The position numbers were made by a program, and so were the translations under genes. 64,000 nt of DNA, from positions 362,366 through 426,365 of the forward strand of contig JANQNQ010000005.1 of assembly GCA_028279515.1 (NCBI GenBank), written 5' to 3'. Source of the stretch: Flavobacteriaceae bacterium (GTDB lineage: Bacteria; Bacteroidota; Bacteroidia; Flavobacteriales; Flavobacteriaceae). The notes beneath the pieces are model-generated. The model did not search any database. It was not told the origin of the DNA and saw only the letters and a list, made by a program, of their open reading frames with translations. The stretch's first letter is position 1. The number at the start of each line of letters is the position of its first letter. Positions 44,405 to 52,623 of this stretch are shown in pieces.

Positions 44405-44470
44405 CAAATGTAAATCTGTAAAAATGAGGTAACTGAGAGATATGTAACAATACGTGGTATGTATGTAACA
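44405..44470 (-). promoter_or_regulatory. Adhesin operon promoter with 21-bp-spaced TGTTACA direct repeats
   Basis: On the minus strand the -7 box TACATTTG is at 44405-44412, and TGTTACA half sites are at 44443-44449 and 44464-44470, 21 bases apart. The distances to the -7 box are the same as in the promoter at 36248, and several other bases between the half sites are shared. Confidence 0.6.
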
Positions 44471-44479
44471 TGGATGTTT

Positions 44480-44521
44480 GGTGATGGGTGCTAGGTGCTA
44501 GGTGTTAGGTGTTAGGTGAAA
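44480..44521. repeat. Heptanucleotide array GGTGNTA
   Basis: Six 7-base units: GGTGATG, GGTGCTA, GGTGCTA, GGTGTTA, GGTGTTA, GGTGAAA. Rotated, the unit TTAGGTG differs by one base from TTTGGTG, the complement of the CACCAAA array at the end of the window. Confidence 0.75.
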
Positions 44522-44574
44522 GTATTGCTTATTATTCGCCTCCCACTGTGAGCTTAGCACTTTGTACAGAAAGA

Positions 44575-44679
44575 GCGAAGAGAGAATAGGAACTAGCGAG
44601 AAGGGAGGCTAGAGATTGGAAGCTGGATGCTAGGAGTTGGAAAGTGAAGAGTTAAAAGTGAATAGTAGGCTCTTGGTTG
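44575..44679. repeat. Degenerate heptanucleotide array (about 15 units)
   Basis: Read in 7-base steps the sequence shows GAGAATA, GGAACTA, GCGAGAA, GGGAGGC, TAGAGAT, TGGAAGC, TGGATGC, TAGGAGT, TGGAAAG, TGAAGAG, TTAAAAG, TGAATAG, TAGGCTC and TTGGTTG. Purines fill positions 2-4 in most units. It is a decayed version of the same period seen next to it. Confidence 0.55.
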
Positions 44680-44731
44680 AAGCTTCGGTTTATGAAGATG
44701 GAAAACTCTTTGGAAGCTGGTTTTTGCCACT

Positions 44732-44758
44732 AACCTGCCTGTACCATTCGGGCAGGTT
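44732..44758. repeat. Hairpin of the TTCGGGCAGG repeat type
   Basis: AACCTGCC (44732-44739) pairs with GGCAGGTT (44751-44758). The right arm contains TTCGGGCAGG, which recurs inside the repeats at 48518 and 60184. Confidence 0.55.
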
Positions 44759-44834
44759 CACGAATTTTCGCTCTTAGTTGTTTATGTTACAAGAAATAGA
44801 GCCACCTGGTGGTAGATAGTCATCACAGAACAGG

Positions 44835-45299
44835 TTAATGATAGTTCAAGGTAATCCCATGGTTTAACTCAGAAGCTCTTTCGAAAGCTAACTTATAAAG
44901 TCTAAGATGATATTTGTCAATGTAGTCCCAAGTAAAGTCACGTTTTGCACCATACATTCCATTTTCCAATAATTTTGTTTTGTCGTAATAAGGGATTAGA
45001 TCTTCAATTTCAACAGATTTTAAAATGCTATTGATACGTCGAGTAACATCTGATTTTATAAATCGCTGGTTGAGCGAATTCAAAACTTTATCTTCTGAGT
45101 TATCAAACTGCTGTAATAGGAAACTTGTAATTCCCCAACCTTTATCCATTGAAAAAACGGTGTCGTTTTGTTTGTGATATTTCCCGTCAATGGAAGCATA
45201 GTTTTCATCAAGAAACTCTTCAGCATCGTCATAACTGAGTTTCTCTAATTTGCCAATTTCAGAGTCGGACATTCTATATAGTTCACAAACGATTCCCAA
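44835..45299 (-). CDS. DUF1877 (YfbM-like) family protein
   Basis: 154 residues. The N-terminus MGIVCELYRMSDSEIGKL and later GMYGAKRDFTWDYIDKY are characteristic of DUF1877/YfbM. Soluble; no catalytic motif is visible. Function of the family is unknown. Confidence 0.85.
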   Translation of the reverse strand: MGIVCELYRMSDSEIGKLEKLSYDDAEEFLDENYASIDGKYHKQNDTVFSMDKGWGITSFLLQQFDNSEDKVLNSLNQRFIKSDVTRRINSILKSVEIEDLIPYYDKTKLLENGMYGAKRDFTWDYIDKYHLRLYKLAFERASELNHGITLNYH

Positions 45300-45324
45300 A
45301 TTCGATTTATTTTATGTAAAGTTC

Positions 45325-45681
45325 TTAAAGCTTCTTTTCAGTTGAATACGAGACTAGTAAAAGGACAATCCCAACAAGGGCTCCGCCAAACTCACCGTCG
45401 TTTATGGCAAAATGCGCGCCCAAGGCGAGTACCATGTTAAAGAAAAAACCTGCGTATGCCCATTCTTTCAAAATATTGTTTTTTCTTGACCATATCGCAA
45501 TTAGTCCTAATATTTTGGCAACGGCTAATGGATAAATAATGTAGGTAGGGTAGCCTAGATTCGTAAAGGTTTCGGCAACCATTTCATGATTAAAAAAGTA
45601 CATTCCTGCAGATAGTAGCATTAATGCTGTCAAGAGTCCTGTTGCGATTAAATAAATGATTTTATTTCGTTTTGTGCTCAT
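45325..45681 (-). CDS. DoxX-like membrane protein
   Basis: 118 residues, four transmembrane segments, with GMYFFNHEMVAETFTNLGYPTYIIYPLAVAKILG and WAYAGFFFNMVLALGAH, the DoxX-like family pattern. A conserved box (45728) lies 47 bases upstream of the start. Likely a small redox-associated membrane protein; substrate unknown. Confidence 0.8.
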   Translation of the reverse strand: MSTKRNKIIYLIATGLLTALMLLSAGMYFFNHEMVAETFTNLGYPTYIIYPLAVAKILGLIAIWSRKNNILKEWAYAGFFFNMVLALGAHFAINDGEFGGALVGIVLLLVSYSTEKKL

Positions 45682-45727
45682 AATGTGTTGATTTTTGTTG
45701 TTAGAGAGTATTTATGGAATTGTTGTG

Positions 45728-45808
45728 TAAACTTACCGATTTTCAATGAGATGTTTTACCACTAGCGTGGACACTTCGACAAGCTCAGTGCAGGCTGTTG
45801 GCGGTAAC
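45728..45808. repeat. Conserved box followed by R2 repeat
   Basis: 45728-45752 is a variant of the box ATAAACTTACC...TGTGAAAT found in front of other genes of this region. 45753-45808 is the first copy of repeat R2 (GTTTTACCAC...CACTTCGACAAGCTCAGTG...GGTAAC), whose second copy is at 57774. Together they fill the spacer after the aspartyl-protease-like gene. Confidence 0.6.
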
Positions 45809-45815
45809 CGAGGTT

Positions 45816-46721
45816 TTAAAGCGAATTCGAATATGCTTCTAGGATTACTTTTTTATTATGGTAATCGAAGGTGACGATAAAATTGTCGAGAAATCGATTA
45901 CCGATATTACCCATTCTAAGTTGTTTTTCATTCTTTATTGTTGAGACATGAATGGCTTCATCTTCAAATTGAAAGTTACCGATTGAAAAATTCGGTACGT
46001 AGGTATTGTAGATCTTCTTTTTTCCTTGTGCTCCGGTAATGAGTGATTGCTGCGTACTATCCAACTCAATTTTAAAACGTTCTTTATGATGCATATACAC
46101 TTGCACATTTAAACTTGAACCTGTATCCAAAGAAGCTACAAAGTCATTGTTGTTGATTTTAAAAGTGTTTAGAATCGGAATCATATCCTCTCCGTCGGTA
46201 ATGAATTTGCTGCTATAGACTTTGTCTGTAATGACCTCGTCCAGATAGGTGGAGTCAGGGAGAAATTGAATGACCTTATCACGGTAGTTGATGCGTACGA
46301 TCTTATCTTTAAGGAAACTGTATCCCAGTATCCCATGTAGTCTTTTTTTGAGAGGGGCTCCTAATTTTTTGAGATCCAACGTCAGTGCATCTATCGAGCC
46401 ATAATTGTAGTTGTTTATACTTAGATCCTCAATGGTAGTGGGAAAAACTACCACTCGGTCAGTCCCTCTTCCCTGGGCATTTCCTGCGCGAAGCGTGTCT
46501 ATCGGAAGCTTTAATCTCTTCGCTGTTTCAAAATCAACTACCGAAGGGTCTACACCTGTGTCCAAGAGCATGTTAAGAGGCTCGCTTTCTCCTATGTGAA
46601 CTGATAATACGATCTGATTTTTTACATAATCGAATGCGATAGTCTCTATCGGTGCTCTCTTTTGACAAGCGTTCGTACTTCCGATTAAAATGATTAAAAA
46701 GAGTGTCTTGAAATTCATCAC
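45816..46721 (-). CDS. Retropepsin-like aspartyl protease family lipoprotein
   Basis: 301 residues with a lipobox (GSTNAC) near residue 19. Two aspartyl-protease-type catalytic motifs appear: MLLDTGVDPSVVD and ASLDTGSSLNV, each D-T-G, with strand motifs after each, so the protein is the two-lobed form in a single chain. It is followed by repeat R2. Probably a surface or periplasmic protease of unknown substrate. Confidence 0.8.
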   Translation of the reverse strand: MMNFKTLFLIILIGSTNACQKRAPIETIAFDYVKNQIVLSVHIGESEPLNMLLDTGVDPSVVDFETAKRLKLPIDTLRAGNAQGRGTDRVVVFPTTIEDLSINNYNYGSIDALTLDLKKLGAPLKKRLHGILGYSFLKDKIVRINYRDKVIQFLPDSTYLDEVITDKVYSSKFITDGEDMIPILNTFKINNNDFVASLDTGSSLNVQVYMHHKERFKIELDSTQQSLITGAQGKKKIYNTYVPNFSIGNFQFEDEAIHVSTIKNEKQLRMGNIGNRFLDNFIVTFDYHNKKVILEAYSNSL

Positions 46722-46801
46722 ACCAGTTTTGGAAATAGGTCATTTAAATTTACGAATTTTCCATAAACTGGGCTGGTGACTTGACTCTTACTAAGGCAAA
46801 A

Positions 46802-47584
46802 TCAAGGCACGTAATAGGTTGTTGCAATACGATTGGCTCGGATTCCTTTTACGGGTAAATAGGAAGGGTCTATGGTAGGCGATGAATTGTACTGCAAAAA
46901 CAGGTTGCCTTTTTCGGTCACATCGGTGCTTGATAAAATGCCGTTGGTATAATCCTTATACGAGATCTGCATGGCCTCTATTTTAGCACCTGGAATCACG
47001 GCTTGTTTTGTTTTTCCGTCGGACTTAAATTGAAAAGGGACTTCATCCAACAGTGCCCAACAGTCTCCACCAGCTCCAACCGATAGGCTCGTAGGCGTAA
47101 GGTTTCCTTCAAAAACCTTCCATTGCAATGGTGCTTTGGCAGCGCAATACTGCAACACGGGAATACCGCCTTCTTTGGCAGGTTTTATCGCCCAGAAATT
47201 ACCGCCACCGCAGTTGATATCATAGATTTCTTTGGCTAGATGTGTATAGTTTTTCTTTTGGTCTAAGGAATACAGGTCGTTGGTGTTGGTGATGATCACA
47301 CAATCTCCGCCCGAAATTCCGGCTATTTGCATCGCTCCTGGTCCATCGCCATCGATCTCTTGCCAATCTTTGCTGCCGTCGGAAAAGAAGATTTTGAGTC
47401 CGCCGCCACTGGGGTCTGCTTCGCGGCTTACGGCCCAGACCGTGCCATCATCGCTGATGCCTAGTTTTGAAGCAAAACCAGCTTCAGACATTTGATTTCT
47501 TGTAGCCATCGCGTCATAGGCGACCACGGTGCCATCGGGTTCGATTGCCCATAGCGGAAATCGATTTCCTTTATAATTTGCCAT
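46802..47584 (-). CDS. Tectonin-like beta-propeller protein
   Basis: 260 residues without signal peptide. Repeated units FPLWAIEPDGTVVAYD, KLGISDDGTVWAVSRE, GGNFWAIKP and GGDCWALLDE show the W-A-x-x-x-x-G pattern of tectonin-type propeller blades. It could bind sugar or protein, by analogy; no local partner is evident. Confidence 0.7.
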   Translation of the reverse strand: MANYKGNRFPLWAIEPDGTVVAYDAMATRNQMSEAGFASKLGISDDGTVWAVSREADPSGGGLKIFFSDGSKDWQEIDGDGPGAMQIAGISGGDCVIITNTNDLYSLDQKKNYTHLAKEIYDINCGGGNFWAIKPAKEGGIPVLQYCAAKAPLQWKVFEGNLTPTSLSVGAGGDCWALLDEVPFQFKSDGKTKQAVIPGAKIEAMQISYKDYTNGILSSTDVTEKGNLFLQYNSSPTIDPSYLPVKGIRANRIATTYYVP

Positions 47585-47656
47585 AAGGGTGTTGTTTAGT
47601 TAGTATGTACTAAAGATAGGGATTTATGGGGAAGTGGTGAATAACTTCCTGAGTTA

Positions 47657-48397
47657 CTATTTCAGTATTTCTCCAAAAATAGATTTGACATTTTCTTTGC
47701 TGTACTTATCTTTTCCTCTCCAGTATTCGACAAACACCCAATCGTGTCTTCCGGTAGTAGGGCGATCGAGACTTTGTGGTTGGAGTATTTCACAGCAACC
47801 AAGAATCTCCATTAGCGTATGCCGATGATATTTGGATTCTTTAATTACATCCTTTAGTCTATCTCTAAGTTTGCCAGGATAATCGGAAGGTTCTGATTTT
47901 GAAATGCAATCAAGAATCTTCTTGAAAATTTCAATGTCTTCTTTGGTTGGAGGTGTTACCTTCTCGTTGTTAAGTAGTTTTAAGTCAAGGTAGTTGTAGA
48001 GTAAATCAGAGTGCCTGACACCTGACCACTTAATTCTTTCAAAGTTTAGAACATTTAAGTCCTCGTTTTCATAAATGCGGTTTTCCTTTCGAGTACTTCG
48101 TCTTTTCTTTTGAAGAATCAGATGAGCATTGATGTAACTAGCTATTCCAGACCTCCAATCTAACCGTTTATTTGTCAAGCTTGATAAGAAAGCATGAACA
48201 ACTTTTTCGATTTCGATGGTCTTTAAAAGCTCTCTAGTTTTGGTTTCGAGGTCACTGTGATTTATTGTAAGATTATCGAACATTAGCCCCTTTGATTTTG
48301 CATACTCAAAATCTTCAGGAGCAGTTGTAAAGTATCGTTTCCAGCCTTGAGAAGACCAATATGTCTCCAAAAGTATTTTTTTAGCTCTTTTATCCAT
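47657..48397 (-). CDS. Hypothetical protein
   Basis: 246 residues, soluble, lysine-rich and helical, with a C-terminal region RPTTGRHDWVFVEYWRGKDKYSKE that is more conserved-looking than the rest. No known domain recognised. It has the conserved box 33 bases upstream of its start and a hairpin repeat beyond that. Confidence 0.55.
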   Translation of the reverse strand: MDKRAKKILLETYWSSQGWKRYFTTAPEDFEYAKSKGLMFDNLTINHSDLETKTRELLKTIEIEKVVHAFLSSLTNKRLDWRSGIASYINAHLILQKKRRSTRKENRIYENEDLNVLNFERIKWSGVRHSDLLYNYLDLKLLNNEKVTPPTKEDIEIFKKILDCISKSEPSDYPGKLRDRLKDVIKESKYHRHTLMEILGCCEILQPQSLDRPTTGRHDWVFVEYWRGKDKYSKENVKSIFGEILK

Positions 48398-48429
48398 CTT
48401 TTAGTAAACGCATGCTAATGTCTGCTTCC

Positions 48430-48535
48430 ATAAACTTACGATTTCCTGTGAAATAGGTATGCATATTCTGAATATTTTAAACCGAGAAAGCAGAAGGCCC
48501 GCCAGAACAAATTCATTCGGGCAGGCCTCGCAAAT
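48430..48535. repeat. Conserved box plus hairpin repeat
   Basis: Box ATAAACTTACG...TGTGAAAT at 48430-48454, followed by an imperfect hairpin with CCCGCC (48498-48503) and TTCGGGCAGGCCTCGC (48517-48532). It lies between the SDR gene (48584) and the hypothetical gene that starts at 48397. Confidence 0.6.
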
Positions 48536-48583
48536 TGAGTGTAAAAAGTGAAGGATGTTTGGTCCTACACCTTACATCATTTG

Positions 48584-49507
48584 TCAGTGTATAAAACGGT
48601 GAATGGCAGCGTGGGCATTTTCTTGGTAACGCTCGTTTTTCAGGTTGGGAAAAATGGTGCTTTGTTCTACTATCGGACCTGTTAAAACTCCTTCTTTACT
48701 GGCATAAAAACTGCCGCTTTTTAGTGCGTCATTACTAATACCGTCTACGAATCGTTTGGCACCCTTGCTCAGACTATGTGAGAGTCCCATCAGCGGCATG
48801 AATATGGGCATTCCTATATACTTGAACATGATTCTCTTAAAAAACGGAAGATCGTCAAATCCTTGTGTGCCACGTGTTCCTCCCGGACTCATCGAAATAA
48901 ATCGAATGTCAGGATTCTTCCGCGCCATAGAAGACATCCATAAGGTGCCTCCGTATTTTATAACACCGTAGACCTGCATAGGATCAAAATTGTTTCCGAA
49001 GAAAGTACCGTCAAACACAGCTTGGAACTCCTCAATTGATGAGGTGCTGAGATCAGGGCGTTTCATCCCCATTTTTTTGATGCCGCGGGCGGCTTCTGAA
49101 CTGGCAAACAATGCTACGTTTTTCAGTTTGTTTGCAGTTAAAAGTTCATCGACCAATACTACATGACCCAAAAGGTTGGTAGCTGTGATATTGGTAACCC
49201 CATCTTTGGTAAGTTTTTCGGGATTTTTACCTCCTGTACCGCCTGCGTTCATGATCAACGCATCAATGGGTTCACTTAAAGCTCTGACACCTTTTTTTAC
49301 CGAATCGGTATCGGATACGTCCATGATCAATATTTCAAAGATCGATCGCCCAGTGGATTCTTCTAACGATTTTTTGGCGGCTTTGGCCTTTTCTATGTTT
49401 CTACAAGCTAGGTAGATCTTTTCGGTTTCTTGTTTTAGCGCCAATTGTCTGGCGGTCTCTTTACCAATGCCCGCATTGGCTCCGGTTATCATTATTATGT
49501 TATTCAT
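48584..49507 (-). CDS. Short-chain dehydrogenase/reductase (SDR)
   Basis: 307 residues. Rossmann motif ITGANAGIGKETA, NNAG-like MNAGGTGGK, and the active-site pair Y-x-x-x-K in VYGVIKYGG. Probably a NAD(P)-dependent oxidoreductase of the light- or retinol-dehydrogenase type. 27 bases upstream is a DUF4345-like gene. Substrate unknown. Confidence 0.88.
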   Translation of the reverse strand: MNNIIMITGANAGIGKETARQLALKQETEKIYLACRNIEKAKAAKKSLEESTGRSIFEILIMDVSDTDSVKKGVRALSEPIDALIMNAGGTGGKNPEKLTKDGVTNITATNLLGHVVLVDELLTANKLKNVALFASSEAARGIKKMGMKRPDLSTSSIEEFQAVFDGTFFGNNFDPMQVYGVIKYGGTLWMSSMARKNPDIRFISMSPGGTRGTQGFDDLPFFKRIMFKYIGMPIFMPLMGLSHSLSKGAKRFVDGISNDALKSGSFYASKEGVLTGPIVEQSTIFPNLKNERYQENAHAAIHRFIH

Positions 49508-49534
49508 GATGGTAAATTTTGAATTGTGGGTTTA

Positions 49535-49930
49535 CTAATTCTTATCCTTAAATGTTTTGAATAGGACGGCTCCGACAATACCCAAAACAAGTTCTAATCC
49601 GGTAGCCTTAACGAGTCCGTCAACAGGCATGCCATCGAGCCAGATGCTTATGGCTCTCCCTAGGGCAAGGGCCAGAAATAGTAGAAAAGAAATCAGCGTT
49701 GATGTAAAAGTGAGTTTTTTGACAAATGCACCCAATAGGGTTAATAGTCCAATGGTCAAAAGCAATGCGCTGGCAGCACGCACATCGTTTAGTACGCTGA
49801 TATTTTCAGCGATATCAATTCCGACACTGTTTTTCATATCTACCGGAATTGCGAGTGTTGCACCTCCTATGAAGGTGAGAAGAAGGCCTGAAAAGATCAG
49901 ATACGCCTTTAATACTTTAGATGTTCTCAT
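49535..49930 (-). CDS. DUF4345-like membrane protein
   Basis: 131 residues, four transmembrane segments with a conserved LGRAISIWLDGMP and ATGLELVLG near the third and fourth. I recognise the DUF4345 arrangement. It probably forms a unit with the SDR gene and is preceded by an AraC gene reading the same way. Confidence 0.75.
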   Translation of the reverse strand: MRTSKVLKAYLIFSGLLLTFIGGATLAIPVDMKNSVGIDIAENISVLNDVRAASALLLTIGLLTLLGAFVKKLTFTSTLISFLLFLALALGRAISIWLDGMPVDGLVKATGLELVLGIVGAVLFKTFKDKN

Positions 49931-50014
49931 ACTGTGTACTTTAAATTTGTTCGGGGCAAAGTACCAGAAAAGAGAAGGGATCCATTGTACGGATTAGCTC
50001 AAAGACTTCTCATT

Positions 50015-50851
50015 TTAGCTCAGGCGATATTCTGAAGGAGATTTTCCGTAAAAAGAAGTGAAGTTTCGGTTAAAGGTGGCCAATGAATCAAACCCGACAT
50101 CGTAGGCGATATCAGATATTCGTGATGTATTTTGCCTTAGCAGAGACGCAGCCCTTTCTACCTTTTTTCTGTTGAGGTATCTTTTCGGACTTTCATCAAA
50201 TACATCTTTGAATTTTCTTTTGAAGGAAGAAATGCTTAGGTGACAAAGAGCAGCCAGTTCTTCTAGTGACAGGTTCGTGTAGAGATTATGCTTGATGGTC
50301 GATTTAAAGGCGACCTCATTCGGTTTGAAGAGCGCTGCCAAAAAATCTAACTGAGAAGGTGCTTGTTCTGATTTTGAAATTAGCAGTACAAACTCTTTTA
50401 GTTTGGCCTTCACGATGTTTTCATCGGCGAGTTCGGGATTATCGAGCAGGATATCAATGCTGTTGCGATAGTTTTCGAGCAATCGGTCTATTTGCACCTG
50501 TTTCAAATTATAGGTCACAGTATGGGTAGAGTTTGAAAGGTCAAATTCAAACAGGTCCTTGATCAATGAAGGGTAAAGAAAGATGCCTACAGACTCGATG
50601 CCGTCGTCGCAAACAGATCTGTTGTCGGTGGGTTCGAAAAAGTAATTGAGGCATTTGGCAAGCATGCCGACACTTCGATTCAGTTTAAAATAATCATCTG
50701 AAGATCGCACCTCGACCTCGCCCTTGTTGACAAACATAAAACAAGCTTCGTCCTCTACATATTGCTTTAGCGTTCTGCTAAAATGAGGCATAGAGAGTCT
50801 AATAAAAACAATACGATCCTTATATTTTATGACTTGCTCCTTAAATTCCAT
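50015..50851 (-). CDS. AraC-family transcriptional regulator
   Basis: 278 residues. A beta-rich N-terminal domain (about 1-150) is followed by an AraC pair of helix-turn-helix motifs at the C-terminus (about 180-278): LEELAALCHLSISSFKRKFKDVF and ISDIAYDVGFDSLATFNRNFTSFYG. Without a membrane segment, so a soluble ligand-binding type. It precedes the DUF4345/SDR pair on the same strand, a likely target. Confidence 0.88.
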   Translation of the reverse strand: MEFKEQVIKYKDRIVFIRLSMPHFSRTLKQYVEDEACFMFVNKGEVEVRSSDDYFKLNRSVGMLAKCLNYFFEPTDNRSVCDDGIESVGIFLYPSLIKDLFEFDLSNSTHTVTYNLKQVQIDRLLENYRNSIDILLDNPELADENIVKAKLKEFVLLISKSEQAPSQLDFLAALFKPNEVAFKSTIKHNLYTNLSLEELAALCHLSISSFKRKFKDVFDESPKRYLNRKKVERAASLLRQNTSRISDIAYDVGFDSLATFNRNFTSFYGKSPSEYRLS

Positions 50852-50881
50852 TTTAGGTGTTGGTTGCCGATATTTGGTGGT

Positions 50882-50955
50882 ATAAACTTAGGGATTTCCT
50901 GTGAAATGTTAGTGGTGTTGCTGCGAGAGCTGGAGATCTCGCAGAGCGGGTGTGT
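50882..50955. repeat. Composite intergenic repeat: box plus GCGAGAGCTGGAGATCTCGC hairpin
   Basis: Box ATAAACTTAGGG...TGTGAAAT (50882-50907), a 14-base gap, then the hairpin TGCGAGA (50922-50928) / TCTCGCA (50937-50943) and AGAGCGGG. It sits between the DUF1963 gene (stop 50959) and the AraC start (50851). Confidence 0.7.
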
Positions 50956-50958
50956 TCT

Positions 50959-51726
50959 TTAACAGCAATCCCAATAAAAATAGGCCTTTGAGAAATCCTT
51001 TTTTATCAAGTTTTCTTCACTTATAAAAATATGTCCAAGTCCGCTATCTCCAAACATTATGTGGTCATCAACATCTATTTGCAGAACCTGTAAGTCGTCT
51101 CTTTGGCTATTATTGTAGTCTCTAGGGTCAGACTGAGTAAATTCAGCATATCCTCCTATTTTATGTCCCATGGGGTTAAAATACGCTGCAAATAAGTCTT
51201 GTTGTTCCTCGCTAAGGTTTTCGACGAAATCCCAATAATAACTGTCATCAAAAAGATAATCAAACTGAGAATCCTCTGAACCTCCTTTATCAATTCCTTT
51301 TTCAAATGATAGTTGATGAAGTTTAAAAACAGGCATTTCATCATAGTCCTTTTCGGTAATGAATGAGAAATCATTCATTGGTTCTTTGCCTAATTCCTCA
51401 ACCGAATGATAAACAATAGCAGCATCGTCTTGATACCAATCTGTCGTTGATAGGAATAGTTGAAGAATTCCATTTCTTGGAAATGGTGTCAATTCAGGAA
51501 TTTGCTCAAAATTGAGTTGAGCAACCATTACCATAGGCTTACCGTTTCCATCTTTTGGATACTCTTTTTCTTTTGGAAAGAATGGTCTTCCAAGAAATTT
51601 ACTGTCCTTCAAATCTAAGTTGTCTTCTAGCAGCTTCTCTTTTCTTGGCTTTGCTTTTATTCGAACAAATTCTCGTTCGTACTTTTTTAAATCGGCTTCG
51701 AATTTCTTTAAAAAGTCAGGAATCAT
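50959..51726 (-). CDS. DUF1963 (YwqG-like) family protein
   Basis: 255 residues. Motifs PFFPKEKEYPKDGNGKPMVMVAQLNF, FPRNGILQLFLST and HIFISEENL match DUF1963, whose members are cytoplasmic and of unclear role. Its start overlaps the upstream gene's stop (TAATG), so it is translationally coupled. It is followed by a composite repeat. Confidence 0.85.
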   Translation of the reverse strand: MIPDFLKKFEADLKKYEREFVRIKAKPRKEKLLEDNLDLKDSKFLGRPFFPKEKEYPKDGNGKPMVMVAQLNFEQIPELTPFPRNGILQLFLSTTDWYQDDAAIVYHSVEELGKEPMNDFSFITEKDYDEMPVFKLHQLSFEKGIDKGGSEDSQFDYLFDDSYYWDFVENLSEEQQDLFAAYFNPMGHKIGGYAEFTQSDPRDYNNSQRDDLQVLQIDVDDHIMFGDSGLGHIFISEENLIKKDFSKAYFYWDCC

Positions 51727-52439
51727 TATTGTCTGTTTTTATTTCTCAGGATTATCTCAGCGGCTCTTACAGCTTCTTGCTGATACTTTGATCTGTTGTT
51801 CAAAATTTCATTCAATTCACTTTCAGATTTGGATTGAAATTTCTCCACAAATTTTTCTGTTCGATTTTCTTCTTGAACTCTTTTTAACTCAACAGATTCT
51901 TTTGAGTCAGATGTGTCAATGTATTGAAACATTCTAAATCTAAACTTTGTGTTCTCAACGATTGGTTCATCATGTAAAAAGTCAATCAATAAATTCGAAA
52001 TGTAATACCTATCTCCGTTATTGAATTGCAGGTCCCAATACGCTAAGTCTGAATTGATCATTTTCCAACGTTTTGCATCATCAATTCGATTTTCGTAGTA
52101 AATACCTAAATGGTAAATGGATGATCTTATTTCAGAGATTTTATACTGCTTTTGTATTCCATTTTTAGTAATTTCAATATTATCGGATTGAACATCTATC
52201 TTGATTGCCATATCCTTATTTTCTATATAATAATTCCAGTAAATAATAATACTTGGAAGGTTGAAAATTAAAACAACCATCACTACTATTTTTACGAATA
52301 GAAAATCAACAACAAATTCTTCACCTTCTTTAATATAATGCCAAATAGGAGTAAGGATTATTAGACCCAAAAGGAGGTAGATATTTTCCCTTAGAAGGAT
52401 TTTGAGCAACTTATAACTTGGTCCATATATTCTTTTCAA
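51726..52439 (-). CDS. Hypothetical membrane protein (TTG start)
   Basis: 237 residues. Two hydrophobic segments in the first 75 residues are followed by a cytoplasmic domain of beta-type and a charged helical end (EEILNNRSKYQQEAVRAAEIILRNKNR). No ATG lies near the likely start; a TTG at 52437-52439 is used, 22 bases after the conserved box. Coupled to the DUF1963 gene. I do not recognise the family. Confidence 0.6.
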   Translation of the reverse strand: MKRIYGPSYKLLKILLRENIYLLLGLIILTPIWHYIKEGEEFVVDFLFVKIVVMVVLIFNLPSIIIYWNYYIENKDMAIKIDVQSDNIEITKNGIQKQYKISEIRSSIYHLGIYYENRIDDAKRWKMINSDLAYWDLQFNNGDRYYISNLLIDFLHDEPIVENTKFRFRMFQYIDTSDSKESVELKRVQEENRTEKFVEKFQSKSESELNEILNNRSKYQQEAVRAAEIILRNKNRQ

Positions 52440-52461
52440 ATGCTTGATGGCGTTTATTATT

Positions 52462-52487
52462 ATAAACTTACCAATTTCCTATGAAAT
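52462..52487. repeat. Conserved box (box only, no hairpin)
   Basis: ATAAACTTACCA...TATGAAAT, with the minus-strand reading TAAGTTTAT, a TAnnTTTG-like -7 box. It lies 22 bases upstream of the TTG start, in the spacer divergent to the kinase gene. Confidence 0.55.
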
Positions 52488-52598
52488 AGACTGTAAAGGT
52501 CGAAGACTTCTCAAGGCAGGTGTAGACAAAATATTGGGGAGTATCTATAAAAAATACCAGACTATCTATATAGCCATGAAAATTAATGTTATTTGCCT

Positions 52599-52606
52599 TA
52601 CTTTAG
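52599..52606 (+). promoter_or_regulatory. Possible -7 box of the second LytTR operon
   Basis: TACTTTAG, one or two bases from TAnnTTTG, with a predicted start point about 12 bases before the ATG at 52624. No clear -33 element. Confidence 0.3.
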
Positions 52607-52623
52607 TTTTTTATAGGCATCAT

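Larger units (their letters stand above)
44362..44834. other. Gene-free spacer with promoter, period-7 repeats and a hairpin
   Basis: The 473 bases between the adhesin leader gene and the DUF1877 gene contain no convincing gene. They hold the adhesin promoter (44405-44470), two period-7 repeat arrays (44480-44521, 44575-44679) and a hairpin (44732-44758). The stretch 44759-44834 shows nothing further. Confidence 0.6.

Noticed and set aside
50922..50950. Hairpin GCGAGAGCTGGAGATCTCGC as a classical terminator
   Set aside because: There is no T run on either strand after the stem, so it is treated as an interspersed repeat.
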